A program made the translations under genes and the position numbers. From contig JAEEIJ010000058.1 in NCBI GenBank assembly GCA_016281315.1, positions 1-64,000 of the forward strand: a stretch of 64,000 bases of DNA, written 5' to 3'. The notes below the pieces were generated by a model. The model ran no database searches and was not told where the DNA came from. It saw nothing but the letters and a program-made list of their open reading frames with translations. The stretch is from Bacteroidales bacterium. GTDB taxonomy: Bacteria > Bacteroidota > Bacteroidia > Bacteroidales > UBA932. Shown one piece after another: positions 26,889 through 35,200 of the stretch. The number at the start of each line of letters is the position of its first letter. Within the stretch, counting starts at the first letter, position 1.

Positions 26889-28268
26889 ATGGACAAGAGC
26901 AAAATCAAAGTATGCGTAGGGCTCTCCGGCGGGGTGGACTCGTCGGTGGCGGCTTACCTCCTCAAACAGGAGGGCTACGACGTTTTTGCGATGTTCATGC
27001 AGAACTGGCACGACGCAGATTCCACCCTCCACGGGGACTGCGAGTGGGAAGAGGACCGTTTCGTGGCCGAGATGGTGGCCCGGAAGATCGGCATTCCCTT
27101 CTATTTCGTGGATCTCTCGAAGCAGTACCGCCAGCGCGTGGTGGACTATATGTTCGACGAATACGCCAAAGGCCGGACGCCCAATCCGGACGTGCTGTGC
27201 AACCGGGAGATCAAATTCGACGCCTTCCTGCAGGTCGCGCTGAGGTACGGGGCCGATTATGTGGCCACGGGGCACTACTGCCGGAAGGAAGGGAACCGCA
27301 TCCTGGAAGGCGCAGACCCGAACAAGGATCAGACCTATTTTCTGTGCCAGCTCACGCAGGAGCAGCTTTCCCGGGCGCTGTTTCCCATCGGCCACCTCAC
27401 CAAACCGGAGGTGCGGCGCATCGCCAAGGAGGCGGATCTGCCTTCGGCCGAAAAGAAGGACTCCCAGGGCATCTGCTTCGTGGGAAAGGTGGATCTGCCC
27501 ACGTTCCTGAAGCAGAAGCTCGCCTCGGTGGAAGGTGATATCGTCGAGGTCTTCGACGCCTATTACGGGGCCGATGCCCTCTATCGATGGCAGCAGGACG
27601 TACTCACCGGCCTGCTGAAGCCCGGACTGGAGCTGGACCGCACCGTCCACTATGCGCCCGAGGAGAAGGTGCTCACCAGCGACGGCAAGCCGCTGGGCGT
27701 GTGCCCCTTCCGCGAGGATGCGCTGCCGGCCCTCCCGGACGAGACGCTTGGGCGGTTGGCAACTCCCATCGCCTATCACATTGATTTCGAGACGGAAACC
27801 TACCGCAGCGGGAAGCATCACATCAAGAAGACCCGCTACAAGGAGAATCCATACGGCCGCATCATCGGCGCGCACGAGGGCGCTCAGTTCTATACCATCG
27901 GCCAACGGAAAGGCCTGGGCGTGGGCGGGCACGCGAACCCTGTCTTCGTCATTGCTACGGATATCGCCCAGAACCGCATTTACGTGGGTGAAGGGCACGA
28001 CCACAAGGGCCTGAGCCGCTTTGCCCTGCGCATCGCCCCCGACGAAATCCACTGGATTCGTCCGGAGTTGGCCTTACAGCCCGGTGAGCAGCGCCGTCTG
28101 CGCGTGCGCATCCGCTACCGCCAGCCGCTGCAGAGCGCGACGCTCCTGATGCGCTCCGAAGGCCTTTTCATTCTTTTCGACGCCCCACAAAGAGGCATCT
28201 CCCCCGGCCAGTTCGCAGTTTGGTACGATGGGGAGGAGATGCTCGGTAGCGGGGTAATCGGCGCTTAA
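26889..28268 (+). CDS. mnmA: tRNA-specific 2-thiouridylase, with a long insertion
   Basis: MnmA thiolates U34 of Lys, Glu and Gln tRNAs. The PP-loop SGGVDSS is at 13-19, the nucleophilic cysteine C104 in DVLCNREIKF and the second catalytic cysteine C196 in GICFVG. The family closing region HEGAQFYTIGQRKGLGVGG starts at 329. At 459 residues it is about 100 longer than the common 360: residues about 222-325, between the catalytic and central domains, are extra and not obviously repeated. It overlaps the next, convergent gene by 4 bases. Confidence 0.95.
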   Translation: MDKSKIKVCVGLSGGVDSSVAAYLLKQEGYDVFAMFMQNWHDADSTLHGDCEWEEDRFVAEMVARKIGIPFYFVDLSKQYRQRVVDYMFDEYAKGRTPNPDVLCNREIKFDAFLQVALRYGADYVATGHYCRKEGNRILEGADPNKDQTYFLCQLTQEQLSRALFPIGHLTKPEVRRIAKEADLPSAEKKDSQGICFVGKVDLPTFLKQKLASVEGDIVEVFDAYYGADALYRWQQDVLTGLLKPGLELDRTVHYAPEEKVLTSDGKPLGVCPFREDALPALPDETLGRLATPIAYHIDFETETYRSGKHHIKKTRYKENPYGRIIGAHEGAQFYTIGQRKGLGVGGHANPVFVIATDIAQNRIYVGEGHDHKGLSRFALRIAPDEIHWIRPELALQPGEQRRLRVRIRYRQPLQSATLLMRSEGLFILFDAPQRGISPGQFAVWYDGEEMLGSGVIGA

Positions 28269-29617
28269 AATACTTCGCCGAGGGGTTTGTCCGGATCTGC
28301 CACGACGGCCTGGATCACCTGTACCCAGGTGTTCTGAAACTCCATCAGCTGGGCGGGACTGATCATCCGGGTCTGGATGTCGTAGACCACATTGATTTCG
28401 TCGCTCACTACGTCGTGCATCATAGCCACATAGGCGATGAGCGCACCCTTACCGTTGCTGTGGACCTGCATATGCACGCCTTTCGGGAAGCTCATCGGGA
28501 TGTAGGAGAAGGTGTAGTTGTACATCTGGGAGAGCATCGAGAAGTTGTAGACCTTCGTGTGCAGCGCCTGGACTTCCAGGTAGGAAAGGCGGGTGTGCCG
28601 ATAGAGGTCTTTCTGCTCTGCATCCAACAGGGCGATATTTTCGTTGAAGCTCTTGGCGTAATCGATTTCCAGGCAGACGGCCATACTCTGCACTTTAGTG
28701 CCTGCGGCCTTGCGCTCCGCCACGGTTCCGCGGCAGTTCAGCAGTTCCAGCGGGAGCATCCGGGGCGCTTTGTCGTTGCGCAGCGAACAGGCGATGCCGA
28801 AGGTGTAGAAGAAGAAGGTATTAAAGCCGATACCGCTCTGCTCACACCAGGGTTTGACGAGTTTGGTGACGGCGGCCGGCAGGATGAAGCGGAAACCTTC
28901 CGTATCGCACTTGACGAAGACATAGGGGACGGAAACCTTTCCCTTGCTCTTGAGGGCCACCCATTTATCGCAGGCATTTCCGTGAAGGCCGCAGTAGATG
29001 GGACGGATTGCGTGTTTGACAGTAAAGTAATCCTTGAAATACTCCCGGTCTTTCTCCACGGCTTCGGTATTACCGCGGAATTCATTGTCCTGACGGATGA
29101 GCGTCTCGAAGCTGCCGGGGACGGGCGGGAGTTCCTTTCCGTCCACGAGGGCCTGGTACACGCCCAGGAGGTCGTTCACCAGGACGCCGATGCCGTATGT
29201 ATCGGCCACATAATGGCTCACCTTGCACAGGATGATCTGTTTCCCGTCCGGATTGACGGCGTATACCACGCGGAGGGCGTCTCCTTTATACAGATTGGTG
29301 GGTTTGCGGCGGAAGCAGCGGATGAACTTGTCCATTTCGCCGGGGGTGCGGAACACCTTTTCCGGAATCTTGCCCACGTGACGCTCGTCTTCGAAATACT
29401 GCATCATCTGCTTGTCTTTCTTGACCATCGTGATGCGGAGGCAGTCGTTGCGCTCGTATAGCTTTTCGAAGGCTTCCGTCATGATCTTTTTATCGAAGCC
29501 GTTGTCGAATTCCAGGGAGAAAACAATGTTCAGGACCCGCTTGAACAGGGAAAACTGCGTCTGGCGGTGGACGATGTCCTGCGAGTTGTTGAAGTGATAG
29601 TAAGTTTTAGGTTCCAT
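28265..29617 (-). CDS. Stand-alone condensation-domain (acyltransferase-like) protein
   Basis: A 450-residue protein with the fold pattern of an NRPS condensation or alcohol-acyltransferase domain. The catalytic motif HHxxxDG appears as SHYVADTYG (about residues 134-142), with the second histidine and the aspartate in place. Other condensation-like features are the DFxxG-like PLELLNCRGTV (about 290-300) and the late FSYIPMSFPKG. No adenylation or carrier domain is near. It may acylate a small metabolite or a lipid; the substrate is unknown. An SDR gene stands divergently upstream. Confidence 0.7.
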   Translation of the reverse strand: MEPKTYYHFNNSQDIVHRQTQFSLFKRVLNIVFSLEFDNGFDKKIMTEAFEKLYERNDCLRITMVKKDKQMMQYFEDERHVGKIPEKVFRTPGEMDKFIRCFRRKPTNLYKGDALRVVYAVNPDGKQIILCKVSHYVADTYGIGVLVNDLLGVYQALVDGKELPPVPGSFETLIRQDNEFRGNTEAVEKDREYFKDYFTVKHAIRPIYCGLHGNACDKWVALKSKGKVSVPYVFVKCDTEGFRFILPAAVTKLVKPWCEQSGIGFNTFFFYTFGIACSLRNDKAPRMLPLELLNCRGTVAERKAAGTKVQSMAVCLEIDYAKSFNENIALLDAEQKDLYRHTRLSYLEVQALHTKVYNFSMLSQMYNYTFSYIPMSFPKGVHMQVHSNGKGALIAYVAMMHDVVSDEINVVYDIQTRMISPAQLMEFQNTWVQVIQAVVADPDKPLGEVF

Positions 29618-29638
29618 TTAAGTGTTATGTTTGATTCG

Positions 29639-29646
29639 CGAAGATA
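29639..29646 (-). promoter_or_regulatory. Candidate -7 element of the condensation-domain gene
   Basis: The minus strand reads TATCTTCG (one mismatch to TAnnTTTG), 21 bases before the ATG at 29617. Confidence 0.4.
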
Positions 29647-29657
29647 CTAAAAATTGC

Positions 29658-29665
29658 TATCTTTA
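29658..29665 (+). promoter_or_regulatory. Candidate -7 element of the SDR gene
   Basis: TATCTTTA (one mismatch) lies 9 bases before the ATG at 29675. Confidence 0.4.
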
Positions 29666-29674
29666 CCGAGAATT

Positions 29675-30514
29675 ATGAGCAAAAAAGACGTAAAAGTGAT
29701 CCTGGTTACCGGTGCCAGCAGCGGCATCGGCCGGGAGGCGGCCCTTCAGATGGCGGCCAAAGGACACAAGGTATACGGTGCGGCCCGGCGGGAGAATCAG
29801 ATCCCCGCTCCCGTTATTGCCCTGCATATGGACGTGACGGACGAAGCCTCGGTGGAGGCGGCCCTGCAGACCATTCTGGAAAAGGAAGGCCGGCTGGACG
29901 TGCTGGTGAACAATGCCGGCTACGGTTATTTCGGCCCGCTGGAGCACGTCTCCCTGGAGGAGGCCCGTAAGCAGCTGGACGTGAACCTGTTCGGAATGGC
30001 CTCGCTCACCCGTCGGGTGATTCCCGTTATGCGGGAACAGGGCGGCGGTCGCATCGTGAACATCTCCTCCGTCGCCGGCCGTATGTGCTTTTACTTCGGC
30101 GGCTGGTACAATATCTCAAAATACGCCGTGGAGGCCTTCAGCGACGTGCTCCGGATGGAGACGAAACCCTTCGGGATCGATGTCGCCATCGTCGAGCCGG
30201 GCTTCGCGAAGACCGAGTGGGGCACCATTGCGGCCGATCATCTCCGGGAATCGGCCCGGGATACCCTGTACGAGGAGATGGCCGAATCGGAGGCGCGTCT
30301 GCTGGGTTATGCCTTCGGCCGGATGAAATTCCCGGGGCCCCAAGCCGTCGCGAAGGCCGTCACCAAGGCGTCACTGAGCCGTCGGCCGCGGCTGCGCTAC
30401 CACCCCGGCGGCGGTGGGGTAGCTATGCTTATTCTGCGCAAGCTGATGCCCGCCAGGTGGTGGGACGCGATGCTGCGGGGTGCGCTGAAAATGAGTACCC
30501 GGATTACTTTTTAA
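29675..30514 (+). CDS. Short-chain dehydrogenase/reductase
   Basis: A 279-residue NAD(P)-dependent SDR: TGASSGIGREAALQ (about 12-25), NNAGYGYFGPL (about 82-92), and the catalytic Ser-Tyr-Lys set in ISSVAGRM and YNISKYAVEAF. It starts at ATG 29675; the ATG at 29654 would overlap the promoter. Close relatives act on steroids, retinol or unsaturated lipids, but the substrate is not determined. The last 11 bases overlap the convergent beta-flower gene. Confidence 0.88.
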   Translation: MSKKDVKVILVTGASSGIGREAALQMAAKGHKVYGAARRENQIPAPVIALHMDVTDEASVEAALQTILEKEGRLDVLVNNAGYGYFGPLEHVSLEEARKQLDVNLFGMASLTRRVIPVMREQGGGRIVNISSVAGRMCFYFGGWYNISKYAVEAFSDVLRMETKPFGIDVAIVEPGFAKTEWGTIAADHLRESARDTLYEEMAESEARLLGYAFGRMKFPGPQAVAKAVTKASLSRRPRLRYHPGGGGVAMLILRKLMPARWWDAMLRGALKMSTRITF

Positions 30515-30917
30515 AGAAGAAATAGAAAGCGGCCCACTTCAGGGGAATCCCTTTTGCATAGCCGATCGTATGGTAGTTGGAATCCTGGATGGTTCCGTCA
30601 CTCTTGACGTAGCCTATGGTGTGGTAATTGGAGTCCTGGATCCTTCCGTCGTCCTTCACATAACCCACAGTGCGGTAGTTGGCGTCCTGAACCCTTTCAT
30701 CGTCCCTTAGATAGCCGATGGTGTGGTAGTTGCCATCCTGTACGCGGCCGTCGCTCTTGATGTATCCGATGGTGTGGTAATTGGAATCCTGGATGGTTCC
30801 GTCGCTCTTGATATAACCCACGGTCCGGTAACCGGAATCGGTGATTTGCTGGGCGAAAATATCCTGTGCCATAGCGAGGCCGAACAAAAGGGTAAGGAGT
30901 GTAAAGAATCGTTTCAT
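30504..30917 (-). CDS. Secreted 5-fold beta-flower repeat protein
   Basis: A 137-residue secreted protein: signal peptide to FAQQ (about residue 24), then five 17-residue repeats of the type YHTIGYIKSDGTIQDSN plus a half repeat, ending in a hydrophobic tail WAAFYFFFKK. The repeat is the beta-flower unit common in Bacteroidota small secreted proteins, of unknown role. The repeat DNA (51-nt unit) spans about 30545-30845. The start at 30917 is supported by the promoter element at 30964-30971; an in-frame ATG at 30947 lacks a signal peptide at its N-terminus. Confidence 0.82.
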   Translation of the reverse strand: MKRFFTLLTLLFGLAMAQDIFAQQITDSGYRTVGYIKSDGTIQDSNYHTIGYIKSDGRVQDGNYHTIGYLRDDERVQDANYRTVGYVKDDGRIQDSNYHTIGYVKSDGTIQDSNYHTIGYAKGIPLKWAAFYFFFKK

Positions 30918-30963
30918 ACTGGTGTCCACCTTCTCGATGATTCGCATAATTATCAGTTTTATC

Positions 30964-30971
30964 CAAAGGTA
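30964..30971 (-). promoter_or_regulatory. -7 element of the beta-flower gene
   Basis: The minus strand reads TACCTTTG, a full match, giving a leader of about 40 bases before the ATG at 30917. Confidence 0.55.
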
Positions 30972-30983
30972 ACACTTTTTTCG

Positions 30984-30991
30984 TAACTTCG
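30984..30991 (+). promoter_or_regulatory. Candidate -7 element of lplA
   Basis: TAACTTCG (one mismatch to TAnnTTTG) lies 4 bases before the lplA ATG at 30996. Confidence 0.4.
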
Positions 30992-30995
30992 CGCT

Positions 30996-31928
30996 ATGAA
31001 GTACCTCGTGAACGGCTGTACGGATGCGCAGTGGAATATGGCGCTGGACCAGTTCGTGCTGGAACAGGGGCCGGATGAGCCCGTTTTCTGGCTGTGGCAG
31101 AACGCCCCGGCGGTCATCATCGGCCGGAACCAGAGCGCGCGGGCGGAGGTGAATCTCCCCTACCTGGAGGCGAACGGCATCACCCTGGCGCGACGCGTCA
31201 CGGGCGGCGGGGCGGTGTACCACGACCTGGGGAACCTCAACTACAGCATCGCAGGCCCCACGGACGAACTTCCGGACGCGGCGCAGCTGATGGCGGAAAC
31301 CCTCCGGCAGCTGGGCGTGAAGGCCGATAAATCCGGCCGGAACGACATTCTGGTGGAGGGCCGCAAGTGCTCCGGCTACGCCAAAAGCATCGCCGGCGGC
31401 CGCACCCTCCTGCACGGAACCCTGATGTGGGACGTGGACCTGGTCCAGCTTACGGAATCCCTGAAAGCCCCGGGCAGCAAGCTGGAGGCGAAAGGCGTGG
31501 CGTCGGTACGGAGCCGGGTGGTGAACCTGAAGCCGTACCTGCCGTACAAGACCATAGAGGAATTCCGCGACGCCGTTGGGAAGATACTGGCCGGCCAGGA
31601 CGGCGAGATTAAACTTACCGAAGCACAGTTACAAGCCGTCGGCCGCCTGGCCGATGACCGTTTCCGCCGCCCCGGCTGGACGCTGGGAAAAGACCCCGCA
31701 ACCCGCTTCAACAGCTCCTTAAAACTCCCCTGCGGCACAGTGGAAGCCCATTATACGCTCAAAGGCGGCGTCTTCACGGAGATCCACTTCAGCGGGGATT
31801 TCATCGGCGAGAAACCGGCGGAAGAACTGGCGCAAAGGCTCATCGGCCAAAGGCCCGAAGACCTTGCAGACGTACAGGATTATTTCGAAGGAACCGGCAC
31901 GGAAGAACTCTTGCTCCTTTTTCAATAA
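30996..31928 (+). CDS. lplA: Lipoate-protein ligase A
   Basis: A 310-residue ligase that attaches free lipoate, through lipoyl-AMP, to lysines of 2-oxoacid dehydrogenase and glycine cleavage proteins. The lipoate-binding RRVTGGGAVYHDLGNLNYS is at about 66-84, and KCSGYAKSI with HGTLMWDVDL form the rest of the active site. The C-terminal accessory domain (about 220-310) is present. The neighbours do not belong to lipoate metabolism. Confidence 0.93.
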   Translation: MKYLVNGCTDAQWNMALDQFVLEQGPDEPVFWLWQNAPAVIIGRNQSARAEVNLPYLEANGITLARRVTGGGAVYHDLGNLNYSIAGPTDELPDAAQLMAETLRQLGVKADKSGRNDILVEGRKCSGYAKSIAGGRTLLHGTLMWDVDLVQLTESLKAPGSKLEAKGVASVRSRVVNLKPYLPYKTIEEFRDAVGKILAGQDGEIKLTEAQLQAVGRLADDRFRRPGWTLGKDPATRFNSSLKLPCGTVEAHYTLKGGVFTEIHFSGDFIGEKPAEELAQRLIGQRPEDLADVQDYFEGTGTEELLLLFQ

Positions 31929-31933
31929 AATAC

Positions 31934-31941
31934 TACCTTTG
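31934..31941 (+). promoter_or_regulatory. -7 element of the small membrane protein gene
   Basis: TACCTTTG lies 15 bases before the ATG at 31957; full match to the consensus. Confidence 0.6.
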
Positions 31942-31956
31942 TAAAAACGTTCAGAC

Positions 31957-32376
31957 ATGGCAAAGACTGGTAAAGTTGTCGGTGGGGTCATTATCCTCGT
32001 CATCCTGGCCGCCCTGGCCGGGTTCCTCTATTTCAAGTTCTGGTGGGTATTCTCGGACGGCACCAAGACCGGCGAGTTGAACTCGCTCACCTACACCGGC
32101 TATTTTTTCAAGACCTATGAGGGAGAAATCATCCTCACCGGCTACGGCAACAAAAACACCAGCGGGCAGGTCCAGTCCAAGAATTTCAAGTTCTCCGTCA
32201 AGGACCCGGAAGTAGCCGAGCAACTGAAGGAAATGACCGGAATGAAGGTCACCGTCCACTATAAGGAATACAAGGGCGCCCTCCCCTGGAGGGGCTATGA
32301 GCGCGCCATCGTGGACAAAGCGGAGGGAGAATCCATTCCGTCCTATCCGAACACGGAAGACCCGTTTTTCCTGTAG
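31957..32376 (+). CDS. Conserved single-span membrane protein of unknown function
   Basis: A 139-residue protein with one N-terminal helix (about 7-29) and a beta-rich domain of about 100 residues carrying YFFKTYEGEIILTGYG and VHYKEYKGALPWRGY. Proteins of this plan are common in Bacteroidota and sometimes mislabelled as 6-phosphogluconate dehydrogenase; no enzyme motif is visible. The peptidase gene starts 6 bases after its stop, so the two are likely co-transcribed. Confidence 0.75.
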   Translation: MAKTGKVVGGVIILVILAALAGFLYFKFWWVFSDGTKTGELNSLTYTGYFFKTYEGEIILTGYGNKNTSGQVQSKNFKFSVKDPEVAEQLKEMTGMKVTVHYKEYKGALPWRGYERAIVDKAEGESIPSYPNTEDPFFL

Positions 32377-32382
32377 ACAATT

Positions 32383-34365
32383 ATGAAGCGACTCTTCATC
32401 CTCGCGACCAGCCTGCTGGTCTGCTGCGTCGTATGGGCGCAGAATACCGTCATCGACATCCGGGACAGCCATCCCGGCAAGGACCTCACGATGGAGGAGG
32501 CCATTTATAATGGCGTGGGTTATGCCCGTATGAGTGCACGGTGGCTGGACAACAAGACCTTCCTCCTCTTTGACGGGCAGGGCGGCTTCTTTAGCGGCAG
32601 CGTCGAGGATCCCGCGCACCTCACCCCTTATAAATGGGAGCCCCCAAAGGCCGATGAATGGGACCGGGGCCCGGCCGGATACGGCGTTCGCACCGAGGGT
32701 TCGTCCCTTTTGGCCGAAAAAGACGGAGAGACGTGGGCCATCGGCCTCTCGGAGGACCGGAACATCGTCTGGGGCGGCACGATGATGCGCAATGAGTTCG
32801 GCTTCGAAAAAGGCTGGGAATGGGCCCCGGACGGCCTCAAAGTGGCGTTTTACTGGAAGGACCAGTCCCGCGTGACAGACTTTCCCCTGCTCAATATCAA
32901 AACAAGAACCGGCGAACTGGAACAGCTCAAATACCCGATGAACGGGATGGCCTCGGAACTTCTGAAAGTGGGCGTTTACGACTTCCTCACCCGGAGCATC
33001 ACGTGGCTGGATGTGACGGATTTCAGCGAGGAGCGATACATCACCAACCTCGCCTGGAGCAAAGATAGCCGCTTCGTCTACGCACAGGTGCTCAACCGCG
33101 AGCAGGAGGAAATGCACCTGAACCAGTACAGCGCGGCGAACGGCTGCTTTGTCCAAACCCTCCTCACGGAGAAAAGCGACGCCTGGGTGGAACCCCTGAA
33201 CCCTGTCTGGCCCGTCAAGGACGGCCTCCTCTACCGCACGGATAGCCGCGACGGCTACCGGAACCTCTACCTGGTGGACGCCAAGGGCATCCGTCGCCTG
33301 ACGGATGTGGACGCGGACGTGGAATACGTCTGGAACGACGGCAAATACCTTTATTATACATCGGCCGAAGTCTCCCCCATCGAGAACCACCTCTTCCGCA
33401 GGCCGCTCCGAAAAGGGAAAGCCCAACAACTCACCCAGGGGCGCGGCTGGCACAGGGTTCAGCTGAGCGATGACGGGCGTTGGTTTCTGGACCGCGTAGC
33501 CAACCTCAACATGCCGGCAAAGGTCTTCCTCTGCTCTACGGACGGCAAAAAACGCATTGAAATCGGTTCCCAGCGCGATCCGCTGGACGGCTATTCGTCC
33601 TGCCAGGTGGAACTGGGCAGCGTTCCCAGCGCGGACGGCGCGTTCGAGAATTATTATCGGCTCATCTATCCCAAGGACTTCCGTCCCACGAAGAAATACC
33701 CTGTCATCGTCTATGTCTACGGCGGCCCGCACAGCCAGATGGTGCAGGACGCCTGGCTGGGGCAGACCCGGATGTGGGAGATGCTGATGGCCCAGAAAGG
33801 GTATCTCGTCTATGTCCAGGACAACCGCGGCACTTCCAACCGGGGCGCGGCCTTCGAGAAGGCCATCAACCGCCGCTGCGGACAGGCCGAGATGGCCGAC
33901 CAGATGGTGGGGATCCGCCGCCTGATGGAGCTCCCGTACGTGGATTCCCGGCGCATCGGCGTACACGGCTGGAGCTACGGCGGCTTTATGACCATCTCCC
34001 TGATGACCCATTATCCCGACGTCTTCAAGGTGGGCGTCGCTGGCGGTCCGGTCATCGACTGGAAATGGTATGAAATCATGTACGGAGAGCGCTACATGGA
34101 TACCCCGGAGCGGAATCCGGAGGGATTCGCCGAAACGAGCCTCATCGGCAAGGCCGATAACCTCAAAGGCAAACTCCTCATCTGCCAGGGCGCCATCGAC
34201 GACACCGTGGTGTGGGAGCACAGCCTCAGCTTCATCCAGCAGTGCATCGACCTGGAGATTCCGGTGGATTACTTCCCCTACCCCACGGCCCGGCACAATG
34301 TCTTCGGCCGCAACCGCATTCACCTGATGGACAAAGTCACCCAGTATTTCGAAGATTACCTGTAA
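32383..34365 (+). CDS. S9 family prolyl oligopeptidase (DPP-IV-like), secreted
   Basis: A 660-residue peptidase with a signal peptide (to about residue 19, VWAQ). An eight-bladed propeller domain (about 40-430) precedes the alpha/beta hydrolase domain. The nucleophile is S531 in HGWSYGGF; aspartate D606 or D607 in GAIDDTVVW and H638 in TARHNVF complete the triad. It is expected to cleave dipeptides from the N-terminus of periplasmic peptides. Together with the adjacent OB-fold gene (one-base overlap, TAATG) it forms a small operon. Confidence 0.92.
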   Translation: MKRLFILATSLLVCCVVWAQNTVIDIRDSHPGKDLTMEEAIYNGVGYARMSARWLDNKTFLLFDGQGGFFSGSVEDPAHLTPYKWEPPKADEWDRGPAGYGVRTEGSSLLAEKDGETWAIGLSEDRNIVWGGTMMRNEFGFEKGWEWAPDGLKVAFYWKDQSRVTDFPLLNIKTRTGELEQLKYPMNGMASELLKVGVYDFLTRSITWLDVTDFSEERYITNLAWSKDSRFVYAQVLNREQEEMHLNQYSAANGCFVQTLLTEKSDAWVEPLNPVWPVKDGLLYRTDSRDGYRNLYLVDAKGIRRLTDVDADVEYVWNDGKYLYYTSAEVSPIENHLFRRPLRKGKAQQLTQGRGWHRVQLSDDGRWFLDRVANLNMPAKVFLCSTDGKKRIEIGSQRDPLDGYSSCQVELGSVPSADGAFENYYRLIYPKDFRPTKKYPVIVYVYGGPHSQMVQDAWLGQTRMWEMLMAQKGYLVYVQDNRGTSNRGAAFEKAINRRCGQAEMADQMVGIRRLMELPYVDSRRIGVHGWSYGGFMTISLMTHYPDVFKVGVAGGPVIDWKWYEIMYGERYMDTPERNPEGFAETSLIGKADNLKGKLLICQGAIDDTVVWEHSLSFIQQCIDLEIPVDYFPYPTARHNVFGRNRIHLMDKVTQYFEDYL

Positions 34366-35033
34366 TGAAACGATTGTTCCTGTTCCTGTCCCTGCTGCCG
34401 GCCCTCTGTTTCGCGCAGCCTAAAAACCTTACCGTCAAGGAGTTCCTCAAGCTTTCCCAGGCCGATACCACCAGCTACCTGGTAAGCGGCGTGGTCCAGA
34501 AAGTGCGCAGCTCCACCAGCGGCAGCTTCTACCTGGAGGACGCCACCGGCACCCTTTTGGTGTACGGGCTCAAGGATCCCGCAAACCCCGGCCGCAGCTT
34601 CCAGCAGATGGACATCATCAAGGGCGACACCCTCTCCGTCCTGGGGCGTTTCACCGTCTACGGCGGCAGCACCCTGGAGATGAAGGACGGACGCCTGGTC
34701 CGCAAGGCCGATGGCCCTTCACACGGCCTGTCCCTCTACGACCGCCTGGAACGCAAGCCGTCGTTCAAAGGCAAGGTGGGCAATGAAGGCGTGGAAGCCT
34801 TCCGGGCCTGGGTGCAGAAGCACCTGAAGAAGGCCGATGGCGCCGGCACCGTAGCCGTCCGCTTTGTCGTGGGCAAGAAAGGCGGCGTCCAGGAAGTGGA
34901 AGTGCTCCGCGGCGGCTCGCCCGCCCAGCGCGAGGAGGCCCTCCGCGTCGTCCGCAGCGCCCCCAAGTGGAAACCCGCCGTCCTGGACGGCTCCTCCGTC
35001 CGCTGGCCCTACACCATCGAGGTGGTTTTTTAA
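34365..35033 (+). CDS. Secreted OB-fold protein fused to a TonB C-terminal domain
   Basis: A 222-residue protein: signal peptide to CFAQ (about residue 18), an OB-fold domain (about 23-110) with VSGVVQKVRSSTSGSFYLED, and a C-terminal domain (about 140-222) that matches a TonB energy-transducer C-terminus (GTVAVRFVVGKKGGVQEVEV...APKWKPA). A TonB domain without the usual N-terminal membrane anchor and proline-rich span is unusual. The ATG overlaps the peptidase stop by one base. Confidence 0.78.
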   Translation: MKRLFLFLSLLPALCFAQPKNLTVKEFLKLSQADTTSYLVSGVVQKVRSSTSGSFYLEDATGTLLVYGLKDPANPGRSFQQMDIIKGDTLSVLGRFTVYGGSTLEMKDGRLVRKADGPSHGLSLYDRLERKPSFKGKVGNEGVEAFRAWVQKHLKKADGAGTVAVRFVVGKKGGVQEVEVLRGGSPAQREEALRVVRSAPKWKPAVLDGSSVRWPYTIEVVF

Positions 35034-35038
35034 ATTTA

Positions 35039-35070
35039 TTTGGGGATTCGGTTTTTTTGACTTATCTTTG
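35039..35070 (+). promoter_or_regulatory. tRNA-Val promoter (-33 TTTG and -7 TATCTTTG)
   Basis: TTTG at 35039-35042 and TATCTTTG at 35063-35070 are spaced by 20 bases, the canonical Bacteroidota sigma-ABfr architecture. The tRNA begins 10 bases downstream. Confidence 0.8.
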
Positions 35071-35080
35071 CAGTCCTTTT

Positions 35081-35155
35081 GAGGGCATAGCTCAGTTGGT
35101 TTAGAGCGCTTGCTTGACAGGCAAGAGGTCCGCAGTTCAAATCTGCGTGTCCTCA
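35081..35155 (+). tRNA. tRNA-Val(GAC)
   Basis: A 75-base cloverleaf: acceptor GAGGGCA pairs with TGTCCTC (one G-U), D-arm GCTC/GAGC, anticodon stem CTTGC/GCAAG with loop TTGACAG (anticodon GAC), T-arm CGCAG/CTGCG with TTCAAAT loop, and discriminator A. CCA is not encoded. Confidence 0.95.
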
Positions 35156-35195
35156 CAAAAGAGAAGAGGCCGGATATCCGGCCTCTTCTCTTTTG
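35156..35195. terminator. Bidirectional terminator between tRNA-Val and clpX
   Basis: A perfect 40-base palindrome with 20-base arms; on each strand a purine-rich A-side leads into the GC core GAGGCCGG and the far side ends in TTCTCTTTTG. It starts at the tRNA's end and ends 5 bases before the clpX stop, so it serves both convergent units. Confidence 0.9.
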
Positions 35196-35200
35196 TATCC

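Noticed and set aside
31435-31448. An additional copy of the TGGACCTGGTCC motif in lplA
   Set aside because: It encodes conserved residues (VDLVQ) with common codons in a normal part of lplA, and stands alone, so chance is the simplest explanation.
31951-34323. A 790-codon open frame on the minus strand
   Set aside because: It is antisense to the small membrane protein and the DPP-IV-like peptidase, whose catalytic triad and signal peptide are clear.
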